A stretch of 34,982 nt of DNA, taken from Bacteroidia bacterium. Its GTDB lineage: Bacteria; Bacteroidota; Bacteroidia; 2-12-FULL-35-15. The DNA lies in assembly GCA_020051175.1 (NCBI GenBank), contig JAGVJJ010000071.1:1-34982 (forward strand), given 5' to 3'. The translations under genes were made by a program, and so were the position numbers. The notes below the pieces were generated by a model that ran no database searches, was not told the origin of the DNA, and was given only the letters and a program-made list of their open reading frames with translations. The first letter of the stretch is position 1; the number at the start of each line of letters is the position of its first letter. Below are positions 7,219-15,287 of the stretch, in pieces.

Positions 7219-10200
7219 TTAATTCTCCAGATAGTCCTCCTCCATCGAATCGCACTCATACAATTTCTGTTTTTTCTGAACAGGCTTTTGTACCGGTGCC
7301 CCTCCCTTCTTTTCATCGATCATTTTCTGAATGATGCGGGCACGCTCTTTTTGAATTTCCTCACGGAGTTTTTTATCCTCGTCAATATCATAATAAATTA
7401 AACCATCTATGATTGTTTTTTCAACCTTGGCATAAACAGACAAAGGATGATCGGACCATAACACCAAATCCGCATCCTTGCCCACCTTTACACTGCCAAC
7501 ACGGTTATCAATGTGCAATAATTTTGCGGGGTTTAACGTAACCATTTTCAATGCATCTTCTTCACTCATGCCACCGTACTTTATGGCCTTTGCAGCTTCC
7601 TGGTTGAGCCTGCGGCCCATTTCAGCATCATCGGAGTTAATGGCAGTGGTTACACCCATCTGGTTTAACAGAGATGCGTTATAAGGAATTGCATCCTTCA
7701 CCTCCATTTTATAAGCCCACCAATCGCTGAATGTAGAAGCCCCGGCTCCGTGTGCCTTCATTTTGTCAGCTACTTTGTATCCTTCAAGTATGTGAGTGAA
7801 CGTGTTTACTTTAAAGCCCATGGAGTCTGCAACGTGCATGAGCATGTTTATTTCGGATTGTACATAGGAATGGCATGTGATAAAACGTTTTTTATTTAAA
7901 ATCTCAACAAGCGCTTCCAGCTCCAAGTCCCTTCGGAAAGGCACTGCAGGGACCTTACCTTTCATTGTTACAGCATCGTAGGCTTTCTGCTTTTCTGCGT
8001 ATTCCCTGGCACGCGTAAACAAATCGTAGTATACCTGCTCAACCCCCATTCGTGATTGAGGGAAGCGAATAACATTGTAATCGCCCCAATTGCTCTGTTT
8101 TACATTTTCCCCCAAAGCAAATTTTATAAACCCATCTGCTTTTTCAAACTTCAGTTGTTCGGGCGATTTGCCCCAACGCAGTTTTATAATGGCCGATTGT
8201 CCGCCAACAGGATTGGCCGAGCCATGCAGCAGCTGAGCCATTGTTACCCCACCGGAGAGCTGACGGTAAATATTTATGTCTTCAGAATTGATCACATCGC
8301 CAATTCTTACCTCCGCACTGGAAGCCTGCGCACCTTCATTTACACCGTTTGAAACCGCTATATGCGAATGTTCATCAATAATTCCGGGTGTAAGGTGCTT
8401 TCCTGTTCCATCAATTACTTTTGCAAAGGCAAGCTTGGGAGCGCCTATGTCATCAGCAATACGGACGATACGGCCCTCAGTAATGTACACATCCTGGTTT
8501 TTAAGAACACCTTCGGGCTCATTGGTCCATACGGTTACATGCTTTATTAATATTGCATCGTAACGGTTTTTAAAATCATTCACAGCTTTATCGAAACCTT
8601 TCCTGTCTTCCGCCTGTTTTCCGTAAGCACAAAAAGGATAAAATATTTCACCTGGCGCAGGGGTTTCTTTTTTAGCAGAATCTTTCTTGGTTTCAGCTGG
8701 TGCCGAAGATTTGTAAACTGCGCTCCAGTTCAGCCATTCGCCTTCTTTGTTCTGACCTTTTCCAGACAACTTTAATGGTGTGGTACTTATATCGCCACTC
8801 AGACGAATGGTGCCGGCACTGTCCTTCAGATTAAATGAAAGAGAAATAAGATTTCCGAGAACACTAATGGTTACAGGTGTTTTGGCCGTATCCAATGTAA
8901 CCGTAGCTTTAAATTTGTCAGGCTCCCCTTCTATTTTGAGCTGAGTGGGAGTTTTATTTCCGTAAGTAAAATCGTAAACACCCCTTATATCAATCGTATT
9001 GTAATCGTTTATTTTATACTGATTGCCCTGTATCCAGTTTTCGTAGATAATTGTTTTTTCATCAAACAAATTGCCCGAAGTAATAATAAAATTGGCAATC
9101 ATACCTGTTTTAAGACGGCCCAGCTTATCTGAAATATTCAACAACTCCGCGGGTGTGATAGTGAGCGACTTAAGCGCCTGCTTTTCGGATAAGCCATAGC
9201 GGATGGCCTTACGAAGATTCTTATGAAAATCCTTTTTGTCTTTTAAATCTGCTGTAGTGAGCGCAAAAGGTATTGCGTATTTTTCAAAAGCGAAAGGATT
9301 CGCTGGTGCGAGCTCCCAATGTTTTAACTCTGTAAGGGAAACGTTTATCGCATCATAAGCGTCCTCCACATCAAAAGCTGCAGGGAAACTGAGCGGAAGA
9401 ATGAATGCACAGTTTGTAGCTTTTATTGCATCCAGTTGCTGGTATTCATTTCCTGAGCCCTTTATAATATAGTTTATTTTGAATTCGTCACCCACCTTGT
9501 CTGCCCTTAATGCGTTGAGCTTATCCCCACTTTCGAATATCTGCGGAAGGGATTGCAGGTTATTGAACATTTCCAGGGAGATGTTGTATTCCTTTTTTGT
9601 TTTATCGTCCTTATACCATCTCGCATCCAAGTATGTTTGCCTCAAAAGAGCAATAGCACCCATTAAGGAGGATGGATAATCCTGAGTGGATGTTCCTTTA
9701 TCGAAAGACAACATAGAAGCCGCTTTATCTTTTAGGACCAGCTCGTTTTCCCTTCCGCTGCCAAGACTAACAAGTGCAGCGGAACCTCTTACAATACCAT
9801 CTTTATGAAAAGCCAGAACTGTACCGAAACCTTGCTTACGTAGCTCATCTGCACTTTTATCATTGTTGCTGAATATTTTATAGGCCTCCAATTCAGGCTT
9901 TATAGCCTGGTTCCAGCCGTATGCCCCTTTGGTATTGCTTTCCATCTGAGGGCCTGCCCCACGGGGCCCAACTTTTGCTTCAGGAACACCATAAGTAGAA
10001 TAAATATCAATTAAGGAGGGGTAAATTGTTTTTCCTTTTAAATCGTATACCACAGACCCCTTAGGTATTTGAAGCTGTTCCCCAACACCGATTATCAAGC
10101 CGTCTTTCACCAGCAATATCCCTTTCTCAATGGTTGTTTCAGGATCGGCAACGATTTTTACATTTATAAAAGCATATACCAAGTGGTTCTTATTGTAAAC

Positions 10201-10281
10201 ACCATTAACCGGAAACGTTTCCTGAGCTATAACAGCAGCGCCAAAGAGCAACAGGGTAAGGAATAAAGCCGCTTTCTTCAT
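7219..10281 (-). CDS. Exported double amidohydrolase (inactive N-half, active-site-bearing C-half)
   Basis: The start is ATG at 10281, giving 1020 residues with signal peptide MKKAALFLTLLLFGAAVIAQ; a longer frame up to 10344 covers a promoter box and is rejected. Residues 30-420 form an amidohydrolase half whose metal motif is replaced (PSLIDIYSTYG at 88-98, Tyr94 and Thr96 instead of His). A beta-rich linker (about 433-525) follows, then a second half with full ligands: H638 and H640 in PGIIDEHSH, H804 in CHSY, H830 in THILEGY and D884 in NSDD. The C-half ends in the typical LKMVTLNPAKLL and GSVKVGKDADL segments, followed by a charged tail. The likely function is hydrolysis of an amide or cyclic amide in the periplasm or outside; Bacteroidota carry such fused proteins beside a short paralogue. 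Substrate not predictable. Confidence 0.88.
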   Translation of the reverse strand: MKKAALFLTLLLFGAAVIAQETFPVNGVYNKNHLVYAFINVKIVADPETTIEKGILLVKDGLIIGVGEQLQIPKGSVVYDLKGKTIYPSLIDIYSTYGVPEAKVGPRGAGPQMESNTKGAYGWNQAIKPELEAYKIFSNNDKSADELRKQGFGTVLAFHKDGIVRGSAALVSLGSGRENELVLKDKAASMLSFDKGTSTQDYPSSLMGAIALLRQTYLDARWYKDDKTKKEYNISLEMFNNLQSLPQIFESGDKLNALRADKVGDEFKINYIIKGSGNEYQQLDAIKATNCAFILPLSFPAAFDVEDAYDAINVSLTELKHWELAPANPFAFEKYAIPFALTTADLKDKKDFHKNLRKAIRYGLSEKQALKSLTITPAELLNISDKLGRLKTGMIANFIITSGNLFDEKTIIYENWIQGNQYKINDYNTIDIRGVYDFTYGNKTPTQLKIEGEPDKFKATVTLDTAKTPVTISVLGNLISLSFNLKDSAGTIRLSGDISTTPLKLSGKGQNKEGEWLNWSAVYKSSAPAETKKDSAKKETPAPGEIFYPFCAYGKQAEDRKGFDKAVNDFKNRYDAILIKHVTVWTNEPEGVLKNQDVYITEGRIVRIADDIGAPKLAFAKVIDGTGKHLTPGIIDEHSHIAVSNGVNEGAQASSAEVRIGDVINSEDINIYRQLSGGVTMAQLLHGSANPVGGQSAIIKLRWGKSPEQLKFEKADGFIKFALGENVKQSNWGDYNVIRFPQSRMGVEQVYYDLFTRAREYAEKQKAYDAVTMKGKVPAVPFRRDLELEALVEILNKKRFITCHSYVQSEINMLMHVADSMGFKVNTFTHILEGYKVADKMKAHGAGASTFSDWWAYKMEVKDAIPYNASLLNQMGVTTAINSDDAEMGRRLNQEAAKAIKYGGMSEEDALKMVTLNPAKLLHIDNRVGSVKVGKDADLVLWSDHPLSVYAKVEKTIIDGLIYYDIDEDKKLREEIQKERARIIQKMIDEKKGGAPVQKPVQKKQKLYECDSMEEDYLEN

Positions 10282-10318
10282 ATATTTTATATCTGTTCCT
10301 GCTTGGGCAGGGTCTAAA

Positions 10319-10326
10319 CAAAAATA
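10319..10326 (-). promoter_or_regulatory. TAnnTTTG promoter box for the amidohydrolase pair
   Basis: The minus strand reads TATTTTTG here, matching the Bacteroidota -7 element TAnnTTTG, 38 bases upstream of ATG 10281. A clear TTTG at -33 is not seen. The box lies inside the longer reading frame that begins at 10344 and thus favours the 10281 start. Confidence 0.45.
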
Positions 10327-10364
10327 ACATTTTATTGCTAACACACATACCTTACGCTCACGGG

Positions 10365-10485
10365 TTACGAATAACGAATGATCACGAATTTACGAAATGT
10401 GCTTCGGGATGAGAATTTACACACTTAACCGAACTAATAAAACGATTTTTTTCGGAATGCGAAACTTACGAAACCTACGAAACCT
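10365..10485. repeat. Cluster of short ACGAA repeats in a divergent spacer
   Basis: The spacer between the amidohydrolase gene and the cytochrome gene contains TTACGAATAACGAATG (10365-10380), more ACGAA units near 10384 and 10392, and a perfect tandem of the 9-mer ACGAAACCT (10468-10476, 10477-10485). A reverse-complement relative (GTTATTCG and TTATTCGTAAGC) occurs in the desulfurase spacer at 29070-29100. The role is unknown; it looks like dispersed low-complexity intergenic repeat material. Confidence 0.5.
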
Positions 10486-10525
10486 ATAGCAAATTTACTA
10501 CACAGCTTATATTGCAGGATTTTGT

Positions 10526-10533
10526 TATTTTTG
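10526..10533 (+). promoter_or_regulatory. TAnnTTTG promoter box for the cytochrome gene
   Basis: TATTTTTG matches the Bacteroidota -7 element and ends 22 bases before ATG 10556. No TTTG at the proper distance upstream was found, so the call rests on the -7 box and its placement. Confidence 0.45.
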
Positions 10534-10555
10534 AGGTCATAAACAATTTAAAAAA

Positions 10556-11146
10556 ATGGAAACAGCAATACGTCATACACATTTGTTATCAGTAATATTA
10601 TTTTTATTGATTTACCTGGTTAAAACCGCACTTTTACTAGCCAATAAAGAAGACGGCCTGGCAAAATTTACAAAAGCCGTAAAAATACCGGAGATGATTA
10701 TTTCCACACTGTTCCTGGTAACAGGTGTATACATGCTTACCCAGATCCCTGAAATCAAGTCGCTGATGATCATAAAAATAATAGTGGTACTTGCCTCTAT
10801 TCCATTGGCAGTGATCGGTTTTAAGAAAAAAAACAAGGCCCTGGCATCAATTTCATTGTTAATGATTGTAGCTGCCTACGGTCTGGCAGAAATGAGCAAA
10901 AAACCAAGTTCAGTAAAGGCAACTGTTGGAGCAGAAATATACTCTGTAAGCTGTGCGCGTTGCCACGGGGATGATGGAAAACTGGGGCTTCTGGGCGCAC
11001 CGGATTTATCAGCATCTGCAATGGATCTGGCTACGCGTATAGAAATTATAAAAAATGGAAAAGGCGCAATGACCCCGTTTGCAGGAGTTTTGACCGAAGA
11101 ACAAATTAAAGCCGTAGCGGAATATAGCGAGGGCCTGAAGAAATAA
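10556..11146 (+). CDS. Membrane-anchored class I cytochrome c with SirB-like transmembrane part
   Basis: The 196-residue protein starts with four hydrophobic helices (about 10-28, 46-62, 70-88, 95-112) that resemble the SirB family of small membrane proteins (HTHLLSVILFLLIYLVK at the first helix). A periplasmic cytochrome c domain follows, with the haem-binding CARCH (C133, C136, H137) and a probable distal Met ligand at M172 in GAMTPFAG. The domain order makes it a membrane-bound electron carrier whose haem domain faces the periplasm. It is transcribed away from the amidohydrolases and ends before hflX; the 72-base spacer contains an inverted repeat. Partner oxidase or reductase cannot be identified here. 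Confidence 0.85.
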   Translation: METAIRHTHLLSVILFLLIYLVKTALLLANKEDGLAKFTKAVKIPEMIISTLFLVTGVYMLTQIPEIKSLMIIKIIVVLASIPLAVIGFKKKNKALASISLLMIVAAYGLAEMSKKPSSVKATVGAEIYSVSCARCHGDDGKLGLLGAPDLSASAMDLATRIEIIKNGKGAMTPFAGVLTEEQIKAVAEYSEGLKK

Positions 11147-11165
11147 TACTAATGTTTCAAGTTAC

Positions 11166-11218
11166 AAGTTCCAGGTTATAACACTCAAAACTTGCAGCCT
11201 GAAACCTGAAACTTTTTT
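11166..11218 (+). repeat. Inverted repeat plus T run directly before hflX
   Basis: AAGTTCCAGGTT (11166-11177) pairs with AACCTGAAACTT (11203-11214) at 11 of 12 positions, and six Ts (11213-11218) run straight into ATG 11219. It can act as terminator for the cytochrome gene or as a hairpin in the hflX leader. Similar structures stand before the DUF59 and DUF2480 genes. Confidence 0.6.
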
Positions 11219-12421
11219 ATGCACGAAACCGCAAAGAAGCAGGAAACAGCCATACTGGTTGGGTTGATCAACAGGATGCAGGATGAAGAAACGGCAACCG
11301 AATACCTGGATGAGCTTGAATTTCTTACTGATACTGCTGGCGCAAAAGTATTGAAACGCTATACCCAGCGACTTGAACATCCAGATTCCAGGACATTTAT
11401 TGGTTCTGGCAAACTGAATGATGTTAAGTCTTTTGTTAAAGCCAACAAAGTAGACATTGTTATTTTTGACGATGAGCTTTCGCCTGCACAGCAGCGGAAT
11501 CTGGAAAAAGAAATCAATGATGAGAAAGACAGCAAAGTAAAGGTAGTTGACCGCACACGTCTTATCCTCGATATTTTCGCTTCCCGCGCACGAACCGCGC
11601 ACGCTAAAACACAGGTGGAGCTTGCGCAGTACATTTACATGCTTCCACGGCTTACTAAAATGTGGTCCCACCTCGACAGGATAAAAGGAGGTATTGGTAT
11701 GAAGGGTGCCGGGGAAACAGAGATTGAAACGGACAGGCGTATTGTGCGCGACCGTATCAGCTTGCTGAAGGAGCGCCTTGAAACCATTGATAAACAAATG
11801 GAAACACAGCGCAAAAACCGTGGTGACATGATCCGCGTTGCGCTTGTAGGGTATACCAATGTTGGTAAATCCACTATCATGAATATGCTCAGCAAAAGCG
11901 ATGTTTTTGCTGAAAACAAGCTATTTGCAACCCTTGATACCACTGTGCGCAAGGTAGTGATAGAAAATTTGCCTTTCCTGCTTTCAGATACAGTTGGGTT
12001 TATACGTAAGTTGCCTACAACACTTGTAGAGTCCTTTAAATCTACATTAGATGAAGTGCGTGAAGCCGATATACTTTTGCATGTAGTGGATATATCGCAT
12101 CCCAGCTTTGAAGATCATATGAATGTGGTAAACCAGACCCTTACAGATATTGGTGCGGGTGACAAGCCTACCATTATTGTGTTTAATAAGATTGATGCTT
12201 TCCAATTTGAACAAAAGGATGTTGACGACCTTTCGCCTGTTACCAAACACAACATCAGCCTGGAACAATGGAAAAAAACATGGATGAGCAGCCTCAATGC
12301 TCAGTGTATCTTTATTTCGGCAGCTAACAAGGAAAATATTGATGAGTTCAGAAAAATGCTGTACGATAAAGTGAAGGATATGCACATGAAACGTTATCCG
12401 TATAATAATTTTCTGTACTAG
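11219..12421 (+). CDS. hflX: GTPase HflX
   Basis: The 400-residue protein has the HflX domain order: an N-terminal nucleotide-binding domain (10-115), a helical linker with the glycine-rich stretch GGIGMKGAGETEIETDRR (157-174), and the GTPase domain. G1 is GYTNVGKST (211-219), G3 DTVGF (257-261), G4 NKID (323-326), and G5 SAAN near residue 364. HflX binds the large ribosomal subunit and splits stalled ribosomes after stress. The length is typical. The start at ATG 11219 immediately follows the T run of an inverted repeat, so the leader is very short or structured. It stands alone, convergent with the DUF6268 gene. Confidence 0.96.
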   Translation: MHETAKKQETAILVGLINRMQDEETATEYLDELEFLTDTAGAKVLKRYTQRLEHPDSRTFIGSGKLNDVKSFVKANKVDIVIFDDELSPAQQRNLEKEINDEKDSKVKVVDRTRLILDIFASRARTAHAKTQVELAQYIYMLPRLTKMWSHLDRIKGGIGMKGAGETEIETDRRIVRDRISLLKERLETIDKQMETQRKNRGDMIRVALVGYTNVGKSTIMNMLSKSDVFAENKLFATLDTTVRKVVIENLPFLLSDTVGFIRKLPTTLVESFKSTLDEVREADILLHVVDISHPSFEDHMNVVNQTLTDIGAGDKPTIIVFNKIDAFQFEQKDVDDLSPVTKHNISLEQWKKTWMSSLNAQCIFISAANKENIDEFRKMLYDKVKDMHMKRYPYNNFLY

Positions 12422-12469
12422 CAATAATAAAATCGCCAGTATTCTTGTGTTCCGGATCGGAGAAGCCGA

Positions 12470-13375
12470 CTACTCTGGGAGTTTCTCTGTTAAATCAAAC
12501 CTTACACGGTAAGCAAAGCCTGCATTAAAAACAGGATAGGGATTTAATGGGGTATATATGGGGTTACGAAACGTTTCATCCTTAGTACTGTATGTAAACT
12601 GCCATGGATTTTGGCCGAGTGAATACCCGACTTCCGCAAATACCAATATTTTTTTAGCTACAAAATAATCTACAAATAATTTCAGCTGAATCTCATTATA
12701 CCTTACATAGTCGTAATTGTCGGCTTTTGAAAGCCTGAAAGAGCGTGTAAGCGATCGGAAGCCCAAACCACCGTACAATTTATTTCTCTTTAACGCATAT
12801 TCAATCCTGTAGAAATTCGGCATATTGCCATACATGTACAGCCTGTCATTCACTTTCCAATCAAGGCCGATGATTGGCATAAAAAAGTTTCCAAATGCTT
12901 CGCGGTTGAAGTATGCACCAAACTTAACCTTAAAAGTCTCACTGTGCTGGTAGTTTTCAAGGAATATGCCCCCAAACTGGTAATCATAAGCATCAAGTGC
13001 GTCCTTAAAATCAGATGCAATTTTAGGAAGCACTATTAGCACTGTTTTCCATTTTTTACTTTTTGACACAAACTGCATGCCCAAAGGCAGGGAAACAGAG
13101 TACAGCGTTGAAGAGTAGGAGGAGTCTGGGGTTAATGTAGAGCTCATTAACTCGCTGTTAACCCTTACAAGTAACGTATTGCCATTCTTAAACTCCTTTG
13201 GGACAAAGAAATTTAAAAAATAATCGTCTGTTTTATTTTTCCGGGCTGTATTGCTTTTGTAGTCAGATGAGAACGTCTGGCAATTAAAGCCAATAATATC
13301 TGCATAAGGCTGTGCAATAACCGATAGGGACACGAGAACAAGCAGCAGAAAACAAATAACAACAGCCTTTTTCAT
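12470..13375 (-). CDS. DUF6268-type outer-membrane beta-barrel protein
   Basis: The 301-residue product has a signal peptide (MKKAVVICFLLLVLVSLSVIAQ) and a string of amphipathic strands with aromatic ends (for example LYSVSLPLGMQF, KLYGGLGFRSL, KLFVDYFVAKKILVFAEVGYSL), closing with FNAGFAYRVRFDL as a barrel-like last strand. The pattern and length fit the DUF6268 outer-membrane proteins of Bacteroidota, whose function is not known. It begins 12 bases after the stop of asd and is therefore likely transcribed from the asd promoter, although the pairing probably has no metabolic meaning. Confidence 0.8.
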   Translation of the reverse strand: MKKAVVICFLLLVLVSLSVIAQPYADIIGFNCQTFSSDYKSNTARKNKTDDYFLNFFVPKEFKNGNTLLVRVNSELMSSTLTPDSSYSSTLYSVSLPLGMQFVSKSKKWKTVLIVLPKIASDFKDALDAYDYQFGGIFLENYQHSETFKVKFGAYFNREAFGNFFMPIIGLDWKVNDRLYMYGNMPNFYRIEYALKRNKLYGGLGFRSLTRSFRLSKADNYDYVRYNEIQLKLFVDYFVAKKILVFAEVGYSLGQNPWQFTYSTKDETFRNPIYTPLNPYPVFNAGFAYRVRFDLTEKLPE

Positions 13376-13387
13376 CTATGCTATCCC

Positions 13388-14374
13388 CTATACCAGCTTA
13401 TTTTCTACCAGGTATTCGGCAATCTGCACTGCATTAGTAGCCGCACCTTTGCGAAGATTATCGGCCACAATCCACATATTCAGTGTTTTGGGCTGTGTTT
13501 CATCCCTGCGCACACGGCCTACGAACACCTCATCTTTATCGTGTGCATCCATAGGCATAGGGTATTTTTTGTTTTTCACATCGTCTACCAGAATCAAACC
13601 TGGTGCGGAATTCAGCAACTCACGAACTTCGTTTAAATCAAATTCATTTTCAAATTCAACATTTACGCTTTCGCTGTGGCCGCCCATTACAGGAATACGA
13701 ACGGTAGTAGAAGTAACACGGATGGAGCTGTCCATGATTTTTTTTGTTTCATTCACCATTTTCATCTCCTCTTTGGTATAATCATTTTCCGTAAATACAT
13801 CAATCTGCGGGATAACATTCAGGTCAATCGTATACGGATAGGCCATTTCGCCTTTAATCCCTTTTCTTTCATTCATGAGCTGTTCAACCGCTTTTACACC
13901 AGTCCCTGTAACCGATTGATAAGTGGAAACAACAACGCGCTTTACCTTGTATTTTTTATGGAGCGGGTTTAAGGCCACTACCATTTGTATGGTTGAACAA
14001 TTTGGGTTGGCAATAATTTTATCAGAAATTGTAAGCTCGCTGGCATTAATTTCAGGAACAACGAGCTTTTTGGTCGGATCCATTCTCCAGGCAGAAGAAT
14101 TATCAATTACGGTGATGCCTGCAGCAGCAAAAAGCGGGGCCCACTCCAGCGAAGTGCCCCCACCCGCAGAGAACAAAGCGATAGCGGGTTTCATGTCTAT
14201 TGCTGTTTGCATACCAACCACCTTGTACCTTCTTCCTTTATACAGTACTTCCTTACCTACCGATTTTTCTGAGGCTACAGGGATTAATTCTGTTACCGGG
14301 AAGTTACGCTCTTCCAACACCTGCATCATTTTTGTGCCTACCAGTCCGGTTGCACCAACAACTGCTACTTTCAT
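13388..14374 (-). CDS. asd: Aspartate-semialdehyde dehydrogenase
   Basis: The 328-residue enzyme reduces aspartyl phosphate to aspartate semialdehyde in the pathway to lysine, diaminopimelate, threonine and methionine. It has the NADP-binding GATGLVGTKM (7-16), the catalytic Cys126 in NPNCST, and the base His233 in GGHSESV. Further family marks are FSAGGGTSLEWAP, DNSSAWRMD and the end GAATNAVQIAEYL. The length is normal. A good two-part Bacteroidota promoter lies upstream at 14409-14440. It is the first gene of a two-gene unit with the DUF6268 protein. Confidence 0.96.
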   Translation of the reverse strand: MKVAVVGATGLVGTKMMQVLEERNFPVTELIPVASEKSVGKEVLYKGRRYKVVGMQTAIDMKPAIALFSAGGGTSLEWAPLFAAAGITVIDNSSAWRMDPTKKLVVPEINASELTISDKIIANPNCSTIQMVVALNPLHKKYKVKRVVVSTYQSVTGTGVKAVEQLMNERKGIKGEMAYPYTIDLNVIPQIDVFTENDYTKEEMKMVNETKKIMDSSIRVTSTTVRIPVMGGHSESVNVEFENEFDLNEVRELLNSAPGLILVDDVKNKKYPMPMDAHDKDEVFVGRVRRDETQPKTLNMWIVADNLRKGAATNAVQIAEYLVENKLV

Positions 14375-14408
14375 CGCTTTTTTATTCTATTTATTAATCG
14401 TTATGTTA

Positions 14409-14440
14409 CAAACCTACTTTATTTTTTGAAATAGAACAAA
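14409..14440 (-). promoter_or_regulatory. Two-part Bacteroidota promoter for asd
   Basis: On the minus strand TTTG (14437-14440) and TAGGTTTG (14409-14416) are separated by 20 bases, matching the TTTG-N19/20-TAnnTTTG consensus. The box ends 34 bases before the asd ATG, leaving a leader of roughly 28 bases. This is the best promoter match in the window. Confidence 0.65.
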
Positions 14441-14592
14441 ACCTGAACCGGATTATTTCAAAAATGTCAGACAAAAGGCCTGTATCTGGTTTTCGGCAAA
14501 ACTTAAATTGATAAAAGTTTCTAAAAATTAAAAAAAGATTAAAAAGGCACCATTCATTTTTATTATCTTTAAATAAGCAACATCTTTGTTTT

Positions 14593-15282
14593 ATGAGCCA
14601 GACAAAAGTATTAATTATCGAAGATGAGCCTAAAGTTGCTTCATTTATCAAGGTTGGACTTGAAGAAAACGGTTATTTTGCAGATATAGCAAACGATGGC
14701 GCCACTGGTGCTCAAACAGCTATACAAAATACATATAACGCTATTATTCTTGATCTTAACCTGCCCCAAATGAACGGCTATGAAGTTTGCAAAAAAATAA
14801 GGCGGCAGAATTTAGATGTGCCTATTTTAATGCTCACTGCCCTCGGAACAACAGAAGACAAACTGCAGGGATTTGAAAGCGGTGCGGATGATTACCTGGT
14901 GAAACCCTTTGAATTCAGGGAGCTGCTGGCACGCATCAAAGCACTTTTAAAGCGCAATCAGGCGGCAATATCCAATGCCAATGTACTAAAGATCGCTGAT
15001 CTAGAGCTGAATACCGATTCTAAAACCGTTAAACGGAACAACACCAAAATAGAGCTTACAGCAAAAGAGTTTTCACTGCTGGAGTTCCTGATGCGCAATA
15101 AAGGCCGTGTTATTTCACGTGGTGAGATCGCAGAAAAAATATGGGACATTACCTTTGATACAGGCACAAATGTAATTGATGTTTACATTAATTTTTTACG
15201 CAAAAAAATAGACAAGGATTATCCTATAAAGCTTATCCACACGCAAATTGGGATGGGTTATGTGCTTAAAGAATCAGAATAA
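14593..15282 (+). CDS. OmpR/PhoB-type response regulator
   Basis: The 229-residue protein has an N-terminal receiver domain (acid pocket E10-D11, phospho-acceptor D54 in ILDLNLP, T82, K104) and a C-terminal winged-helix DNA-binding domain (about 130-227) with the family marks LTAKEFSLLEFLMRNKGRVISR and VIDVYINFLRKKID. It starts with ATG in an AT-rich leader. Six bases separate it from the kinase gene, so the two form a classical two-component operon. The CusR/RprY-like sequence in Bacteroidota does not fix the signal; envelope or metal stress are the common ones. Confidence 0.93.
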   Translation: MSQTKVLIIEDEPKVASFIKVGLEENGYFADIANDGATGAQTAIQNTYNAIILDLNLPQMNGYEVCKKIRRQNLDVPILMLTALGTTEDKLQGFESGADDYLVKPFEFRELLARIKALLKRNQAAISNANVLKIADLELNTDSKTVKRNNTKIELTAKEFSLLEFLMRNKGRVISRGEIAEKIWDITFDTGTNVIDVYINFLRKKIDKDYPIKLIHTQIGMGYVLKESE

Positions 15283-15287
15283 AGAAA

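Noticed and set aside
7089..7334. Plus-strand frame in the spacer between the two amidohydrolases
   Set aside because: It overlaps both genes in antisense and shows no signal peptide or domain; the 121-base spacer alone is too short for it.
11162..11797. 211-codon frame antisense to hflX
   Set aside because: Fully antisense to a well-conserved GTPase gene and includes the leader inverted repeat.
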